DNA of 64,000 nucleotides, from positions 2,853,001 to 2,917,000 of the forward strand of contig NC_015186.1 of the NCBI RefSeq assembly GCF_000202835.1. The letters run 5' to 3'. Under the pieces are notes generated by a model that saw only the letters and a list, made by a program, of their open reading frames with translations, searched no databases and was not told the origin of the DNA. This DNA is from Acidiphilium multivorum AIU301. GTDB taxonomy: Bacteria > Pseudomonadota > Alphaproteobacteria > Acetobacterales > Acetobacteraceae. Positions 33,460 to 42,830 of the stretch are shown here, piece by piece. The position numbers and the translations under genes are program-made. Position 1 is the stretch's first letter, and every line of letters begins with the position of its first letter.

Positions 33460-34908
33460 CTACGGGATTCACGGATTTGACTGAGCTGCGATGAAGAAGC
33501 CTGTGGCCATAGAAGCGAAGCGTGCCCACCCTGCGCGCATGGTCTTTGGTCCTGGCGGCTTGTAGTAGCAATTCCAGCCGCCGAGGCGGGCGATGATCCA
33601 GGCGAGCCATGCGAGGGATCGGGGTGGATGGGGGTTTTTCTGTCGCGGCGTCTTGCCTTCGAGAGTGGGGGCAATGGCATCGGCGGCCGGGAGTAATCCG
33701 GGATCGATGACATCGGTTGCCGGCCGGTTGCTGCCGTCGCGGGCATCGACGAGTTGTACGGTGCGGGTCGCAGCGGCGAGGCCGATCAGGGCCAGCTTGA
33801 ACAGCCGTCCGGCATCTTGCATCTGGGTTTCTTCAAGCCTGAGACCGTCACTTTTCAAAGACCGGAACACTTCCTCGATTCTCCATCTCAGCCGGTAGAG
33901 GCGTACGATTTCGGCGGCACCGTCTGCGTCGATGGTCTCGATCGTGGTCAGCAGGCGCCACAAGAGCGGGACGCTTTCGCCATTCCCGTCAACCTCGCGC
34001 GCCTCGACCATGGTCAGGGACAGATGCTCTGGCCCTTCCGTGTCGCTGGCATGGCGCGGCCTGCGGATCGTCACTGTTCCAGCCCGCAGCGCCACGGTTG
34101 CGATCCGTGCGGCGACGCCGGTGCGCGAGGGGGCGACACGAACCGAGGTCCGGGTCAGTTCGGGCCAGGCTGCCGGGGCGGTGAACAGGCGGCGACCGTC
34201 ATCCAGAACACGATCCTGGGCGGCACGGACGATCAGGTCGACCGATGCCGGACGCCTGGCAAAGCCCGCATAGATGTCACTCTCGCGGTCGGCCACGACC
34301 ACGACCGAGGCGGCACCGCTCAGACGCCCGGCGGCGCGCGCAGCACCGTCCAGCCACCGCATGCTCTCCTTGTCTTCCAGCGCCCGCTCGCGTGCAGGGG
34401 TCGCATCGAACTCATCCGAACGGGTCCAGATCTTCGCGTCCACCAGGCCGAGCACCGCCTCCGTCTCACTGTCGATGGCGATCACCGGATGCAGGAAAAA
34501 TCCCGCCGATACCCCATCACCGGCCGGTCCAAGCCCACGGCGACGCGCCTCACGGCCGGAAAAATTGATCTCCGTCGTGTCCTGCGCGGCCACAATCCGA
34601 CGCCCCCGGCAGGCAGCGGCCGTGCGATCCGCCAGCGTCTCCACCATCTCCGCACACGTGACCGACGGGGCTGACAGGAAGCGATGGATCGCAATCTCCC
34701 GCGCTCGTGTGCCACCAAGCTTGCGGATGACCAGAGACCCGGTCTCCACCACCCGTTCAACCAGCGTGCTGCCCATCGCCGCACGTCGCGCATCTCCGAA
34801 GTAACCCAAATCTCCAGCACGTAACGCCACCATCTTCTCCATCAGCCTCAAAATCATGGAGAATCAGGCGCAAGCTACCTGCGCAAGTAAAATCCGTGAA
34901 TGCCGTAG
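33460..34908. mobile_element. IS4-family insertion sequence, 1449 bp, complete
   Basis: Terminal inverted repeats: left CTACGGGATTCACGGATTT, right (reverse strand) CTACGGCATTCACGGATTT, one mismatch in 19. It is flanked by perfect 9-bp duplications, a size usual for IS4 elements. It carries one transposase gene filling nearly the whole element. Confidence 0.95.
33469..34857 (-). CDS. IS4-family transposase
   Basis: A 462-residue DDE transposase. Catalytic acids are seen in AAQDTTEINFSG and VVADRESDIY, and the IS4 YREK signature in YRLRWRIEEVFRSLKSD has exact spacing (Y-2-R-3-E-6-K). No frameshift or stop is visible, so the element may still be active. It is inserted antisense to the tlpA-like gene. 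Confidence 0.93.
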   Translation of the reverse strand: MILRLMEKMVALRAGDLGYFGDARRAAMGSTLVERVVETGSLVIRKLGGTRAREIAIHRFLSAPSVTCAEMVETLADRTAAACRGRRIVAAQDTTEINFSGREARRRGLGPAGDGVSAGFFLHPVIAIDSETEAVLGLVDAKIWTRSDEFDATPARERALEDKESMRWLDGAARAAGRLSGAASVVVVADRESDIYAGFARRPASVDLIVRAAQDRVLDDGRRLFTAPAAWPELTRTSVRVAPSRTGVAARIATVALRAGTVTIRRPRHASDTEGPEHLSLTMVEAREVDGNGESVPLLWRLLTTIETIDADGAAEIVRLYRLRWRIEEVFRSLKSDGLRLEETQMQDAGRLFKLALIGLAAATRTVQLVDARDGSNRPATDVIDPGLLPAADAIAPTLEGKTPRQKNPHPPRSLAWLAWIIARLGGWNCYYKPPGPKTMRAGWARFASMATGFFIAAQSNP

Positions 34909-34917
34909 GTCTATGAG
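34909..34917. repeat. 9-bp target duplication, right copy
   Basis: GTCTATGAG, identical to 33451-33459; the host reading frame resumes at 34918. Confidence 0.9.
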
Positions 34918-35396
34918 ATGCCGTTGCTGGATCGGCTACAAGCGAAACTGAAAGGGACGAAGGCCACGATCCTGCCGATTGCAGTCGATGACGGTGGCAA
35001 GGCCAATGTGGAAGCCTTCTACAAACAGCACGATCTGACTCATCTGAAGGTGATCGTCGACCCCGACCAACAGGTTGGTTATTTCTATGCCGCCAATCCG
35101 GGACGTGGGATTTTCCCGCTCTATGCTCTACCGATCACTTATGTCATCGATCCGGGCGGTTTGATTGTCGGATATATACCGGGTGCGGCGCCTTGGGATT
35201 CTCCGAGTGCAATGACTTTGATCTCTTATTTGGCGTCGCACTAACAAGCTTCGACAGAATGCTTCGACGTTGCTTTGGTCTGCTTTGTTGGGTCGATGCA
35301 GGATTTTCCAGGATTTTCCGGGAGTCCGGGACGGAGTCATCCCGCCGCGAGCAGTTCTGGTCACCTGATAAAGCTGTAGATCCAAGGACTTATTTC

Positions 35397-35404
35397 CCGT
35401 GTTC
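35397..35404. repeat. 8-bp target duplication, left copy
   Basis: CCGTGTTC, identical to 37094-37101 across the IS66-type element. Confidence 0.88.
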
Positions 35405-37093
35405 GTAACTGGGGCAAAACTCCGGGCAATTTTGTTTCAAGCTTGGGGGGCGCGAGCTCTGAGTAGATCCGGCAGGTAGGGAACGGCGGCCTGATCGGGG
35501 ACGTGGAGACGATCGCCGAGGTAATCCCAGAACGAGCAGCCGAGCTTGGCGGCGGTGCGCATGAGGCCGAGAAAGGCGTCGCGGCAGTCGCGGCCGAGGG
35601 TCACCTGGGTGCCACCGCTGATCTTGCGCCTTGTGACGTGCAGGCGGATGTCGCGCTCGGAGCCGTTGGTATGGAGCGGGATCTCCGGGCGGTCGAGCAC
35701 GGCCAGCAGTTCCGCCTTGTTGGCGTGCAGGCGCGCAAGCAGGCGGTCGAGGGTGGCGAAGCCGGTGCGCCTTCGGAAGATGCGATCGAAGCGGGCGCGC
35801 AGCTCGCTTCGTCGCCGCGGACTGGGATCGGCACAGTAGGCCTTGAGGTCGCTGTAGTACCACCAGATCAAATTGCGGATATGCGCCTGCGCGGCTCTAT
35901 GCCAGTCGGTGAAGGTGTCGAGCCTGTGCACCAGCCGCTCAGCATGCACCCAGCACAGCGCGTGTCTGCCGACCACGAACTGGCCGGCATCGTCGCTGAC
36001 GATAACGGTGTCGTGCAGGAACCCATGGGCCCGGACGCTGCCCCAGAGCGCGCCTTCGGTGGCGATCCGGACCGGGTCGGGATGGATCTTGAGCGCGCTG
36101 ATGCCGAGCCGGTCCAGATGCGCCTGCCAGGCTCCACGATCGGTGAACGCCTTCTCCGTGGCGTCGGCGAGAGCGCGGATCACCGGGCCGGCGAGCGCGC
36201 GCCCGCGCATGTAATCAAGCGCCATGTCGTTGACGACATAATCGGTGTACCCGGCGCGCAGCAGGTCGAGGAAGTTCAGCCGGCTCTTGCTCTCCCTCGT
36301 GCCGAACCAAGCGAAATCGTCATTGCCGATATGGGTACAGAACCCGTTCAGGCCGGCATGCCGCGCGCCGGTGTCGTCCACAGTCACCCAGGCCGCCGTC
36401 GCAAGCCCCGCCCGCAGGACGTCGCGGTTCTCCGCAAGGAAACCGTCCTGCCCCTCGATCAGCAGCCGCATCACCTGCCGCTTCGAAATCGCCACCCCAA
36501 AGGCCCGCAACTGCGCGGTCAACCGCTCCACCGTCACCTGGCCCTGGTGATGCAGCATCAGTGCGAAACGTCGTAGTTCCGCGCCGAAATGGCCCACCAC
36601 CCCCGCCGGCAGCGGCGCGAGGATCGTCCATCCCTCCGGCGTCACCCAGCGTTCCCGCCGGTAGTGGATCGCTCGCGCCCGCAGAACCAGATCCTGAACC
36701 AGAAAACTCTCATACCCCTTGAAGCGCGAGCCCGCCGGTGCATCCGCTGCGATGGTCCGTTCCTCGATGTCGATCCGGGGCGTGAATTTGCCGCGCCCTT
36801 GGTCCCGTCGCCCTTGCGGCGATGTCCCGCGCTCCATCCCGCTCGGCCGGCTCGGCGGCTTGATGTCGGGAGGGCCCTTCAGCCCCTTCAGACGCGCGAT
36901 CTCCTCGCGCAACGCCGCAATCTGACGCTTCTGCTCCGCGTTCTCCGCCAGCAGCTGAAGCACCAGATGCTTCAGCTCACTCGCAGGCAGATCGTCAAAG
37001 TCGGACGGCTCGGTCACCCGAAGTTTGAATCAGCCAGAACCGTGACCGTGCAAGCAAAAAATCATCCCCCGCCCAGGATTTTGCCCCGGTTAC
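35405..37093. mobile_element. IS66-type insertion sequence, 1689 bp, single ORF
   Basis: Inverted ends begin GTAACTGGGGCAAAACTCC on the left and GTAACCGGGGCAAAATCC on the right (reverse strand). The 8-bp target duplication CCGTGTTC flanks it, the size typical of IS66. It lacks the accessory tnpA/tnpB genes of full IS66 elements, as in the ISBst12-like subgroup. Confidence 0.92.
35437..37017 (-). CDS. IS66-family transposase
   Basis: A 526-residue transposase. The N-terminal leucine-rich coiled segment (LVLQLLAENAEQKRQIAALR) precedes a Pro-rich linker and the DDE domain: AAWVTVDDTGARH, HALCWVHAERLVHRL, and LHTNGSERDIRLHVTRRKISGG around the Glu. Intact, so potentially active. Confidence 0.93.
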   Translation of the reverse strand: MTEPSDFDDLPASELKHLVLQLLAENAEQKRQIAALREEIARLKGLKGPPDIKPPSRPSGMERGTSPQGRRDQGRGKFTPRIDIEERTIAADAPAGSRFKGYESFLVQDLVLRARAIHYRRERWVTPEGWTILAPLPAGVVGHFGAELRRFALMLHHQGQVTVERLTAQLRAFGVAISKRQVMRLLIEGQDGFLAENRDVLRAGLATAAWVTVDDTGARHAGLNGFCTHIGNDDFAWFGTRESKSRLNFLDLLRAGYTDYVVNDMALDYMRGRALAGPVIRALADATEKAFTDRGAWQAHLDRLGISALKIHPDPVRIATEGALWGSVRAHGFLHDTVIVSDDAGQFVVGRHALCWVHAERLVHRLDTFTDWHRAAQAHIRNLIWWYYSDLKAYCADPSPRRRSELRARFDRIFRRRTGFATLDRLLARLHANKAELLAVLDRPEIPLHTNGSERDIRLHVTRRKISGGTQVTLGRDCRDAFLGLMRTAAKLGCSFWDYLGDRLHVPDQAAVPYLPDLLRARAPQA

Positions 37094-37341
37094 CCGTGTT
37101 CTGGCCCAAGGAGAAGCCATAGCCCGGCCAGGAAGCCCACGACATAAGCGCTCACGCCCGCGATGCCAAAATTCCAGCGGGGCGCCAAAATCACTATACC
37201 CATCGAGATGGCCATCAGAACCAAACCGGATCCGGCGCGACGGCCACGCGCAAGCGGGATGATACCGATCAGTCCCCCGAGGCCAAGCGCAAGAACGAAT
37301 AGGTGGGTCAGAAGACCGGCCAGTTGGAACGAGTTCAACAT
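37090..37341 (-). CDS. Small membrane protein whose stop codon comes from the IS66 end
   Basis: An 83-residue protein with two to three hydrophobic segments (LLTHLFVLALGLGGLIGIIPLA; SAYVVGFLAGLWLLLG). No family recognised. The last codons read PEHG, then TAA from the IS end. Across the left IS flank the original would read PEHGK and then TAA, so the insertion removed one residue only and the protein should be functional. It lies 29 bases after the CtaG-like gene and may belong to the oxidase operon. Confidence 0.6.
   Translation of the reverse strand: MLNSFQLAGLLTHLFVLALGLGGLIGIIPLARGRRAGSGLVLMAISMGIVILAPRWNFGIAGVSAYVVGFLAGLWLLLGPEHG
37094..37101. repeat. 8-bp target duplication, right copy
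   Basis: CCGTGTTC, identical to 35397-35404; it lies inside the 3' end of the small membrane protein gene at 37090-37341. Confidence 0.88.
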
Positions 37342-37370
37342 CTATCGAGGAGCGGTTTCGATGGCTGAGA

Positions 37371-38552
37371 TCACGGCTTATCAGACTGCGGTGACTTGGA
37401 CGTCAATCTGACCTCGTGAGCAGACGGGCCATTAAGCGTCCTTGCTCTCATTTGACTAAAAGCCGCAGCGTCGGCTTGGTGGTTCGTCATGTGATCGTAA
37501 ACGACGGCAGCGATCATGGTGCCGATCAACATGAAACCGACAAATCCGACCAATCCGAAAGCGAGGTTGCGGTTATTCCGCCGCTTCCCGACGTGGAATT
37601 CGCTGCCGCGCACCGGCTTGGCGCCGACAAGGGCGATGCGGCGACCGGCGGTGCGGTCTTCGTGGCTGGCAATTCGGTAGAGCGCGATCAGGGCACCGAG
37701 TGCGATCATTGTCGAACCGTCGATCCACATGGTCAGACCGCCGAAGCGCTCGTCGCCCAGCGCCGAAATATGCCAGAAAGGCGCCATACGCCCGTAGGCA
37801 TCGTAGAGGACGACGGATTTGGCGCTGAGATAGAAACCGAACAGAATGAAGTTCATCTCGGCTACAAAGCACATCAGTATGCGAGCGAGCAGCGGCGCGC
37901 CGAGTGGGACTGACCGCGGATCAAGAAGACGGAAGAAAAAGATCAAGCCGCTTGCGAAGAGCGTGACGTGCCAGAGATCGTGGATCAACGGGACGCGCAA
38001 CGAGGCATCGTGAATCCGCGGGATCATCCAGAAATCACTGGTTCCGACGAACACAAGGCTCGCCGGAATCGGCTGGCTGATTGTGGCGAAGGTGCGATGG
38101 AACGCGCCATTACCCATGATGCCGGGCACAAGTTTATGGCGTAGCCACCCCGGCATACCGCGCAACAGGGCCGCTTGCGGGGCTGCCAGCATCAGAAGCA
38201 TGGGTGCGATCATATCGAGCGTCATGTGCTCGACTTGGTGGATGGTAAGGAATTGATCGGAAAAACCTTCGATCGGCGATTGTAGAACCAGGAACAGCAA
38301 CAGTATCGCCGCTACGAAGAAAGCGTCCCGCGCTCCGATCGCTTGTCCGCTCCGGCGCCGACCGCGCACGTACCAGACCACGACATAGACCATCGGAATG
38401 ATAATAATCGGCGTAAACTGCCATACGAGCCAAGGTGTCGCTGCGAGCGCCGCCGCTCCATCCGGCAAGTAGGAGTCGATGACCTCCAATGTTACCCAGC
38501 CAAGGAGGGTAACGGCGAGCCAAATGAAGATTACCGGTCGGTTGCGAGTCAT
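37371..38552 (-). CDS. CtaG-type cytochrome c oxidase assembly factor (caa3_CtaG family)
   Basis: A 393-residue polytopic protein with about nine helices. It has the caa3_CtaG pattern: LTIHQVEHMTLDMIAPMLLM with the conserved His/Glu/His, HDLWHVTLFASGLIFF, and MLAAPQAALLRG. The family is implicated in copper delivery to oxidase. It ends the coxB-coxA-copC-copD series. A 60-residue C-terminal extension carries one more helix (LAFGLVGFVGFMLIGTMIAAV). Confidence 0.82.
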   Translation of the reverse strand: MTRNRPVIFIWLAVTLLGWVTLEVIDSYLPDGAAALAATPWLVWQFTPIIIIPMVYVVVWYVRGRRRSGQAIGARDAFFVAAILLLFLVLQSPIEGFSDQFLTIHQVEHMTLDMIAPMLLMLAAPQAALLRGMPGWLRHKLVPGIMGNGAFHRTFATISQPIPASLVFVGTSDFWMIPRIHDASLRVPLIHDLWHVTLFASGLIFFFRLLDPRSVPLGAPLLARILMCFVAEMNFILFGFYLSAKSVVLYDAYGRMAPFWHISALGDERFGGLTMWIDGSTMIALGALIALYRIASHEDRTAGRRIALVGAKPVRGSEFHVGKRRNNRNLAFGLVGFVGFMLIGTMIAAVVYDHMTNHQADAAAFSQMRARTLNGPSAHEVRLTSKSPQSDKP

Positions 38553-38674
38553 CGTGATCTTTCCACCACGTCAATCCCACGTTTTGCCAGGGACCGGATT
38601 ACGCCCTCGCCTTCGCGATTTTTGCCGTGCTCCGTACCCGAGGTTACGATATCCGTTGCCCGGAAAGCAGCCAT
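38549..38674 (-). CDS. Possible small ORF coupled to the CtaG-like gene
   Basis: A 41-residue frame starting MAAFRATDIVTSGTEHGKN and ending VERSR, whose stop overlaps the next ATG by 4 bases, as for other genes here. No family, no signal peptide or helix. It sits in the 217-bp gap between copD and the CtaG-like gene. The coupling is the only argument; it may be chance. Confidence 0.3.
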   Translation of the reverse strand: MAAFRATDIVTSGTEHGKNREGEGVIRSLAKRGIDVVERSR

Positions 38675-38769
38675 CCCCAATGGACGGCCACCGGCCAGCC
38701 GGTCGACGCTTGAGTGACAAGGCGTCAAGACAGGCGATGCGCTAGTGAGAACGTTACTCAACGAGTTTG

Positions 38770-39705
38770 CTAACCGGTCATATTCATTTTCGCGATGTCC
38801 ATGGCGGGCGGAAGTTCCATCAGAATGCCTGCGAGCACGACGACGGTGAGGCCGATCGCTGTTTCGATCGCAATGGATTTGTATAGAAAATCCTTGGCGC
38901 GCTGACCGCGCAACGTCGTAAGGCGGGACGTCTGCCATCGGTTCATCGCTGCGATCGCCAAGAGGATCAGGAATAATGCAAGTTTTCCGCCCGCGACCAA
39001 TCCATAGGCCGTGCCGGTCAAGGCGGGGATGCTGCCGATCAGATACCAGCCCTGAATCGCCGCCGTCACGGCGATGGTGATCACGCAGGCGATGCCCAGG
39101 CGGGAAAACCACGTCGCCGCGCGAAAGGCCGCTTCGGGCGTGACGGCTTTGACGACGATGAGAAGGGAAACCAGGCCGCCGAGCCACAGTCCCGCGGCGA
39201 GCAGATGCAGGATCAGGGTCGCGAGCAGCAGATGTCCCTCCGCCCCGCCCATGGCGGCACCGTGCCCAAGCCCGGCCTGCAACGCGACGGCGACGGCGGC
39301 AAAGCTTCCGGCCAACAGGACGCGACGGTTACTCTGTCCGTGGCCGAATACCAACACGGCACCAGCCATCAAGATCATCCGGATAATGAGAAGGTGACCA
39401 AAGTTCGTGTCGCGCAGCAACGGCAGAATGGCATCAAAACCAGAGGTGATCTGGTTTGATCCCGAGGCATAGATGGCTTCGCAGAGGAGCCAGATCAAAC
39501 CAGCGATGACCGCCACAGCGAAACTTGCACGTAGAAACTTGACGATTGCGTTCTGAGCGTTGCGTGCGGCCGATGATTTGTCACGCTGCAAGCCGGCCTG
39601 AGCAAATAGGCGATAACCTGCGGTGGTGCCGAGAATGGCGAGCGAAGCCGCGACATGAATGCCGCGGGCGGCACCTCGAACGAGCAGATCGGTGGAGACG
39701 CTCAC
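38770..39705 (-). CDS. copD: CopD-family copper resistance membrane protein
   Basis: A 311-residue inner-membrane protein with eight or so helices, including GIHVAASLAILGTTAGYRLF, GHLLIIRMILMAGAVLVFG, ATLILHLLAAGLWLGGLVSL and TAAIQGWYLIGSIPALTGTA. These match the CopD fold, thought to bring copper into the cytoplasm with CopC. The GTG at 39705 overlaps the copC stop (GTGA) and is chosen over an upstream extension that is antisense-like and hydrophilic. Confidence 0.88.
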   Translation of the reverse strand: MSVSTDLLVRGAARGIHVAASLAILGTTAGYRLFAQAGLQRDKSSAARNAQNAIVKFLRASFAVAVIAGLIWLLCEAIYASGSNQITSGFDAILPLLRDTNFGHLLIIRMILMAGAVLVFGHGQSNRRVLLAGSFAAVAVALQAGLGHGAAMGGAEGHLLLATLILHLLAAGLWLGGLVSLLIVVKAVTPEAAFRAATWFSRLGIACVITIAVTAAIQGWYLIGSIPALTGTAYGLVAGGKLALFLILLAIAAMNRWQTSRLTTLRGQRAKDFLYKSIAIETAIGLTVVVLAGILMELPPAMDIAKMNMTG

Positions 39706-40070
39706 GGCGTCACTTGAAAACTGTAACGTCCATGCGTTCGATGCCCGTCGGATGCGAGCGCATGCCAAAGAACAGTATAGCGCCCGGCTCGATTTGATCG
39801 ACGCAGATGGATGACCAGTGTCTTGGGGTCGTTGCGTTCTAACGTCGCCTCGCCGTGACTGACTTGTTTGCCATTCGGTCCTTGGACCACGATACCGCTG
39901 AAATGCCGGTTGACGGTCTCGGTGAAGTTGATTGAGACCTCGCCGGGAAGCAGTTTCAGCACAGCACCCGACGGTGGCGTTTCGTGAGCAGGATAGGCAT
40001 GGGCCATTGCCAATACCGGTACCGCAAGAAGAGCCGCGACGACGGGAGCTGACTTCAGGGATTTTCTCAT
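39702..40070 (-). CDS. copC: Periplasmic copper-binding protein CopC
   Basis: A 122-residue protein with a signal peptide ending AMA near residue 22. The mature protein begins with the copper-ligand His (HAYPAHETPPSGAVL), has the beta-sandwich pattern, and ends with the second ligand region (LASDGHRTHGRYSFQV). This is the Cu(II)-only CopC type, without the Met-rich loop. It lies between coxA and copD. Confidence 0.92.
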   Translation of the reverse strand: MRKSLKSAPVVAALLAVPVLAMAHAYPAHETPPSGAVLKLLPGEVSINFTETVNRHFSGIVVQGPNGKQVSHGEATLERNDPKTLVIHLRRSNRAGRYTVLWHALASDGHRTHGRYSFQVTP

Positions 40071-40121
40071 ATTACCTCGCTTTGCATATTGCCTTGACTT
40101 CCAGGATGGCTGGCGATGACC

Positions 40122-41735
40122 TCATCGGATCACCGGCACATCCTCGAAGGTGTGGTGCGGCGCGGGGGACGGCACGGTCCATTCCAGCGTCGTCGCACCC
40201 TCGCCCCAGTAATTGTCGGCCAGAGCCTGCTTGCCGGTGAAAATACGGAACAGCACGTAGAAAAAGATCAGCGTGCTGATCCCGGAGATGATCGTTCCCA
40301 CCGACGAGACGTAGTTCCAGCCTGCGAACGCGGTCGGGTAGTCGGGGTAGCGGCGCGGCATCCCGGCGAGGCCGAGGAAATGCTGCGGGAAGAAGGTCAG
40401 GTTCACGCCGATGAAGAAGGTCCAGAAATGCAGCTTGCCGGCCCATTCGGGATATTGCCGGCCGTACATCTTGCCGATCCAGTAATAGAACCCGGCGAAG
40501 ATCGCGAATACCGACCCCATCGACAGCACGTAGTGGAAATGCGCGATGATGAAATAGGTGTTGTGCAATTCGGTATCGAGCCCGGCATTGGCGATCACCA
40601 CGCCGGTCGCACCGCCGACCACGAACATGAAAATCATGCCGATCGCCCAGAGCATCGGCGTCTTCAGCTCGATCGACCCGCCCCACATCGTCGCGATCCA
40701 GGAAAACACTTTTACCCCGGTCGGCACCGCGATGACGAGCGTTGCCGCCTCGAAATACACTTTCGAGTCCACCGAAATGCCCGAGACGAACATGTGATGC
40801 GCCCAGACCACGAAGCCGACGAAGCCGATCGCGACCATCGCATAGACCATGCCGAGATAGCCGAAGATCGGCTTTTTCGAGAAGGTCGAGACCACGTGGC
40901 TGACAATGCCGAACGCCGGCAGAATCATGATGTAGACCTCGGGGTGGCCGAAGAACCAGAACAGATGCTGGAACAGCACCGGATCGCCGCCGCCGCCCGG
41001 CTCGAAGAACGAGGTGCCGAAATTGCGGTCCATGATCAGCATGGTGATCGCGCCCGCGAGCACCGGAATCGCCAGCAGCAGCAGGAACGCGGTCACCAGG
41101 ATGCCCCAGACGAACAGCGGCATCTTGTGCATCGTCATGCCGGGGGCGCGCATGTTCAGGATGGTCGCGATGAAGTTGATCGCGCCGAGCAGCGAGGAAA
41201 TCCCGGCCAGATGCAGCGAGAACAGGGTGAAATCGACCGCCGGCCCAGGCTGGTAGGTGATGTCGGACAGCGGCGGATACAGCGTCCAGCCGATCCCCGA
41301 ACCCGCGCCCACCATCAGGCCGAGATTGACGAAAATGAAGCCCATGAACAGGAACCAGAAGCTCATGTTGTTGAGCCGCGGGAACGCCATGTCCGGCGCG
41401 CCGATCATCATGGGCACGAACCAGTTGCCGAACCCGCCGATCAGCGCCGGCATCACCATGAAGAAGATCATCAGCAGCCCGTGCGCGGTGACGATCGCGT
41501 TCCAGGTCTGGCCCGAGGTGATCAGCGTGTTGTTCGGATGCATCAACTGCATCCGCATGATTTCCGACAGCACCCCGCCTTCGATCCCGGCGATGATCGC
41601 CCAGGTGATGTAGAGCGTGCCGATATCCTTGTGGTTCGTGCTCATCAGCCAGCGGCGGACGAACCCCGGATAATGGGCGTCATGCGCATGGGCGGCGTGG
41701 GCGTGATCGTCCGAGGCGGCGGTGGACATGGTCAT
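40122..41735 (-). CDS. coxA: Cytochrome c oxidase subunit I (aa3, A-type)
   Basis: A 537-residue heme-copper oxidase subunit with 12 helices. Heme and CuB ligands are in [32 protein letters not shown] and [11 protein letters not shown]. The D-pathway Asp/Asn ([12 protein letters not shown]) and the helix-VI Glu (GHPEV) are intact, so a proton-pumping A1-type enzyme is expected. The N-terminus is His-rich ([12 protein letters not shown]). It follows coxB by 25 bases. No subunit III gene is in the window. Confidence 0.96.
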   Translation of the reverse strand: MTMSTAASDDHAHAAHAHDAHYPGFVRRWLMSTNHKDIGTLYITWAIIAGIEGGVLSEIMRMQLMHPNNTLITSGQTWNAIVTAHGLLMIFFMVMPALIGGFGNWFVPMMIGAPDMAFPRLNNMSFWFLFMGFIFVNLGLMVGAGSGIGWTLYPPLSDITYQPGPAVDFTLFSLHLAGISSLLGAINFIATILNMRAPGMTMHKMPLFVWGILVTAFLLLLAIPVLAGAITMLIMDRNFGTSFFEPGGGGDPVLFQHLFWFFGHPEVYIMILPAFGIVSHVVSTFSKKPIFGYLGMVYAMVAIGFVGFVVWAHHMFVSGISVDSKVYFEAATLVIAVPTGVKVFSWIATMWGGSIELKTPMLWAIGMIFMFVVGGATGVVIANAGLDTELHNTYFIIAHFHYVLSMGSVFAIFAGFYYWIGKMYGRQYPEWAGKLHFWTFFIGVNLTFFPQHFLGLAGMPRRYPDYPTAFAGWNYVSSVGTIISGISTLIFFYVLFRIFTGKQALADNYWGEGATTLEWTVPSPAPHHTFEDVPVIR

Positions 41736-41760
41736 GGTCTCCTGATGATCGCCGGCACCG

Positions 41761-42717
41761 TCATTGCGATGCGGCTATCGGCGCCGCGCTGGCGAGCGCG
41801 ACACCCGGATGCGAGAGCGAGGCGGCCTTGGCGGCTGCTTCCGCCAGCACTTCATATTTATGCACCTTCGGCACGTTGCCTTGCGCCGCGTCCTTCTTGG
41901 CCTCGACGAGCCAGGCCTGGAACTGCTTCATCGGCAGGGCGACGATCTCGATCGGCATGTTATCATGGTTCAAGCCGCAAATCTGGTTGCATTCGCCATA
42001 ATAAACCCCCGGCGCGTCGATTTGCGTCCATTGGCGCCAGTACTGACCGGGAATCGCATAGCGCTGCACGCCGAGCGAGGGGACGAAGAAACTGTGTATT
42101 ACGTCCTTGCTGGTGATCTGGAACACCACTTTCTTGCCGGCCGGCAGCACCAGCGGATGGTTGACGGAAAGCTGGCGGATCTCGCCCGGTTTCAACTGGT
42201 TCGGCGGAATCACATAGGAGGTGAAATCGACTCCCTTGGCACCGAGATAGTCGTATTCCCAGAACCATTGATGGCCGATCACCCGCACCGTCATGTAGCG
42301 GTGCTTATAGTTGGATTGCTGATAGATCATGTTGAGCGAGGGCACGAAAATCACGATCAGCAGCAGCGCGGGCACCACCGTCCACAGCACCTCGATCACC
42401 GTATTGTGCGTGGTGGTGGTCGGCACCGGGTGCCGGGACGCGTGGAACCGCACCATCACGATGCCGAGCAGCACGCCGACCAGCGCGACCACGGCGAACA
42501 TGATCCACAGCACGAACTGCATCATCCAGTCGATCGCCTTCGCGTTCGGACTTGAAGGCGGCTGGAACCACCACTCCCACGGGCGCGGCGCATGGATCGG
42601 AAACCCGGCAGCATTTTTTACGAATTCCGCCGCCGCGGCGTCCCGGAAGGACAGCATCAAAGCAATCGAGATAAATCCGCCTATCCAACCTATCATGCGC
42701 TTCGTCACTGTACTCAT
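41761..42717 (-). CDS. coxB: Cytochrome c oxidase subunit II
   Basis: A 318-residue protein with a signal peptide, two membrane helices ([39 protein letters not shown]) and the CuA cupredoxin domain. The CuA ligands are complete: HSFFVPSLG for His and [14 protein letters not shown] for the two Cys, Glu, His and Met. No fused cytochrome c domain. The C-terminus is Ala-rich. The ATG at 42717 ([11 protein letters not shown]) is preferred to 42786. Confidence 0.95.
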   Translation of the reverse strand: MSTVTKRMIGWIGGFISIALMLSFRDAAAAEFVKNAAGFPIHAPRPWEWWFQPPSSPNAKAIDWMMQFVLWIMFAVVALVGVLLGIVMVRFHASRHPVPTTTTHNTVIEVLWTVVPALLLIVIFVPSLNMIYQQSNYKHRYMTVRVIGHQWFWEYDYLGAKGVDFTSYVIPPNQLKPGEIRQLSVNHPLVLPAGKKVVFQITSKDVIHSFFVPSLGVQRYAIPGQYWRQWTQIDAPGVYYGECNQICGLNHDNMPIEIVALPMKQFQAWLVEAKKDAAQGNVPKVHKYEVLAEAAAKAASLSHPGVALASAAPIAASQ

Positions 42718-42830
42718 CGCTATGATCCGGGTCCCTACCATCGGGGATCCTCGATGGATTGTGTGAAGAGCTATACGGCCCCACAAAAATTAGGCATATG
42801 TGGGGCCGGTTTGGCGTCATGTCGGCGCGA

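Larger units (their letters stand above)
33190..35244 (+). pseudogene. TlpA-like thioredoxin gene split by an IS
   Basis: The 5' part (33190-33459) gives a Tat-like signal (MKPVSRRSLFGLVGMPAVGW) and the domain up to the active site WATWCVPCVYE. The 3' part (34918-35244) resumes in the same frame with MPLLDRLQAKLKGTK, then LPITYVIDPGGLIVG. Removing the element and one copy of the 9-bp target duplication restores a 198-residue protein. The insertion falls just after the CxxC, so neither piece should work. The third TlpA-type protein of the window, related to those at 43900 and 44513. Confidence 0.9.

Noticed and set aside
40116-42116. A 666-residue open frame on the plus strand.
   Set aside because: It is the complement of coxA and part of coxB; composition (Asp, Arg, His) is typical of antisense frames over hydrophobic genes.
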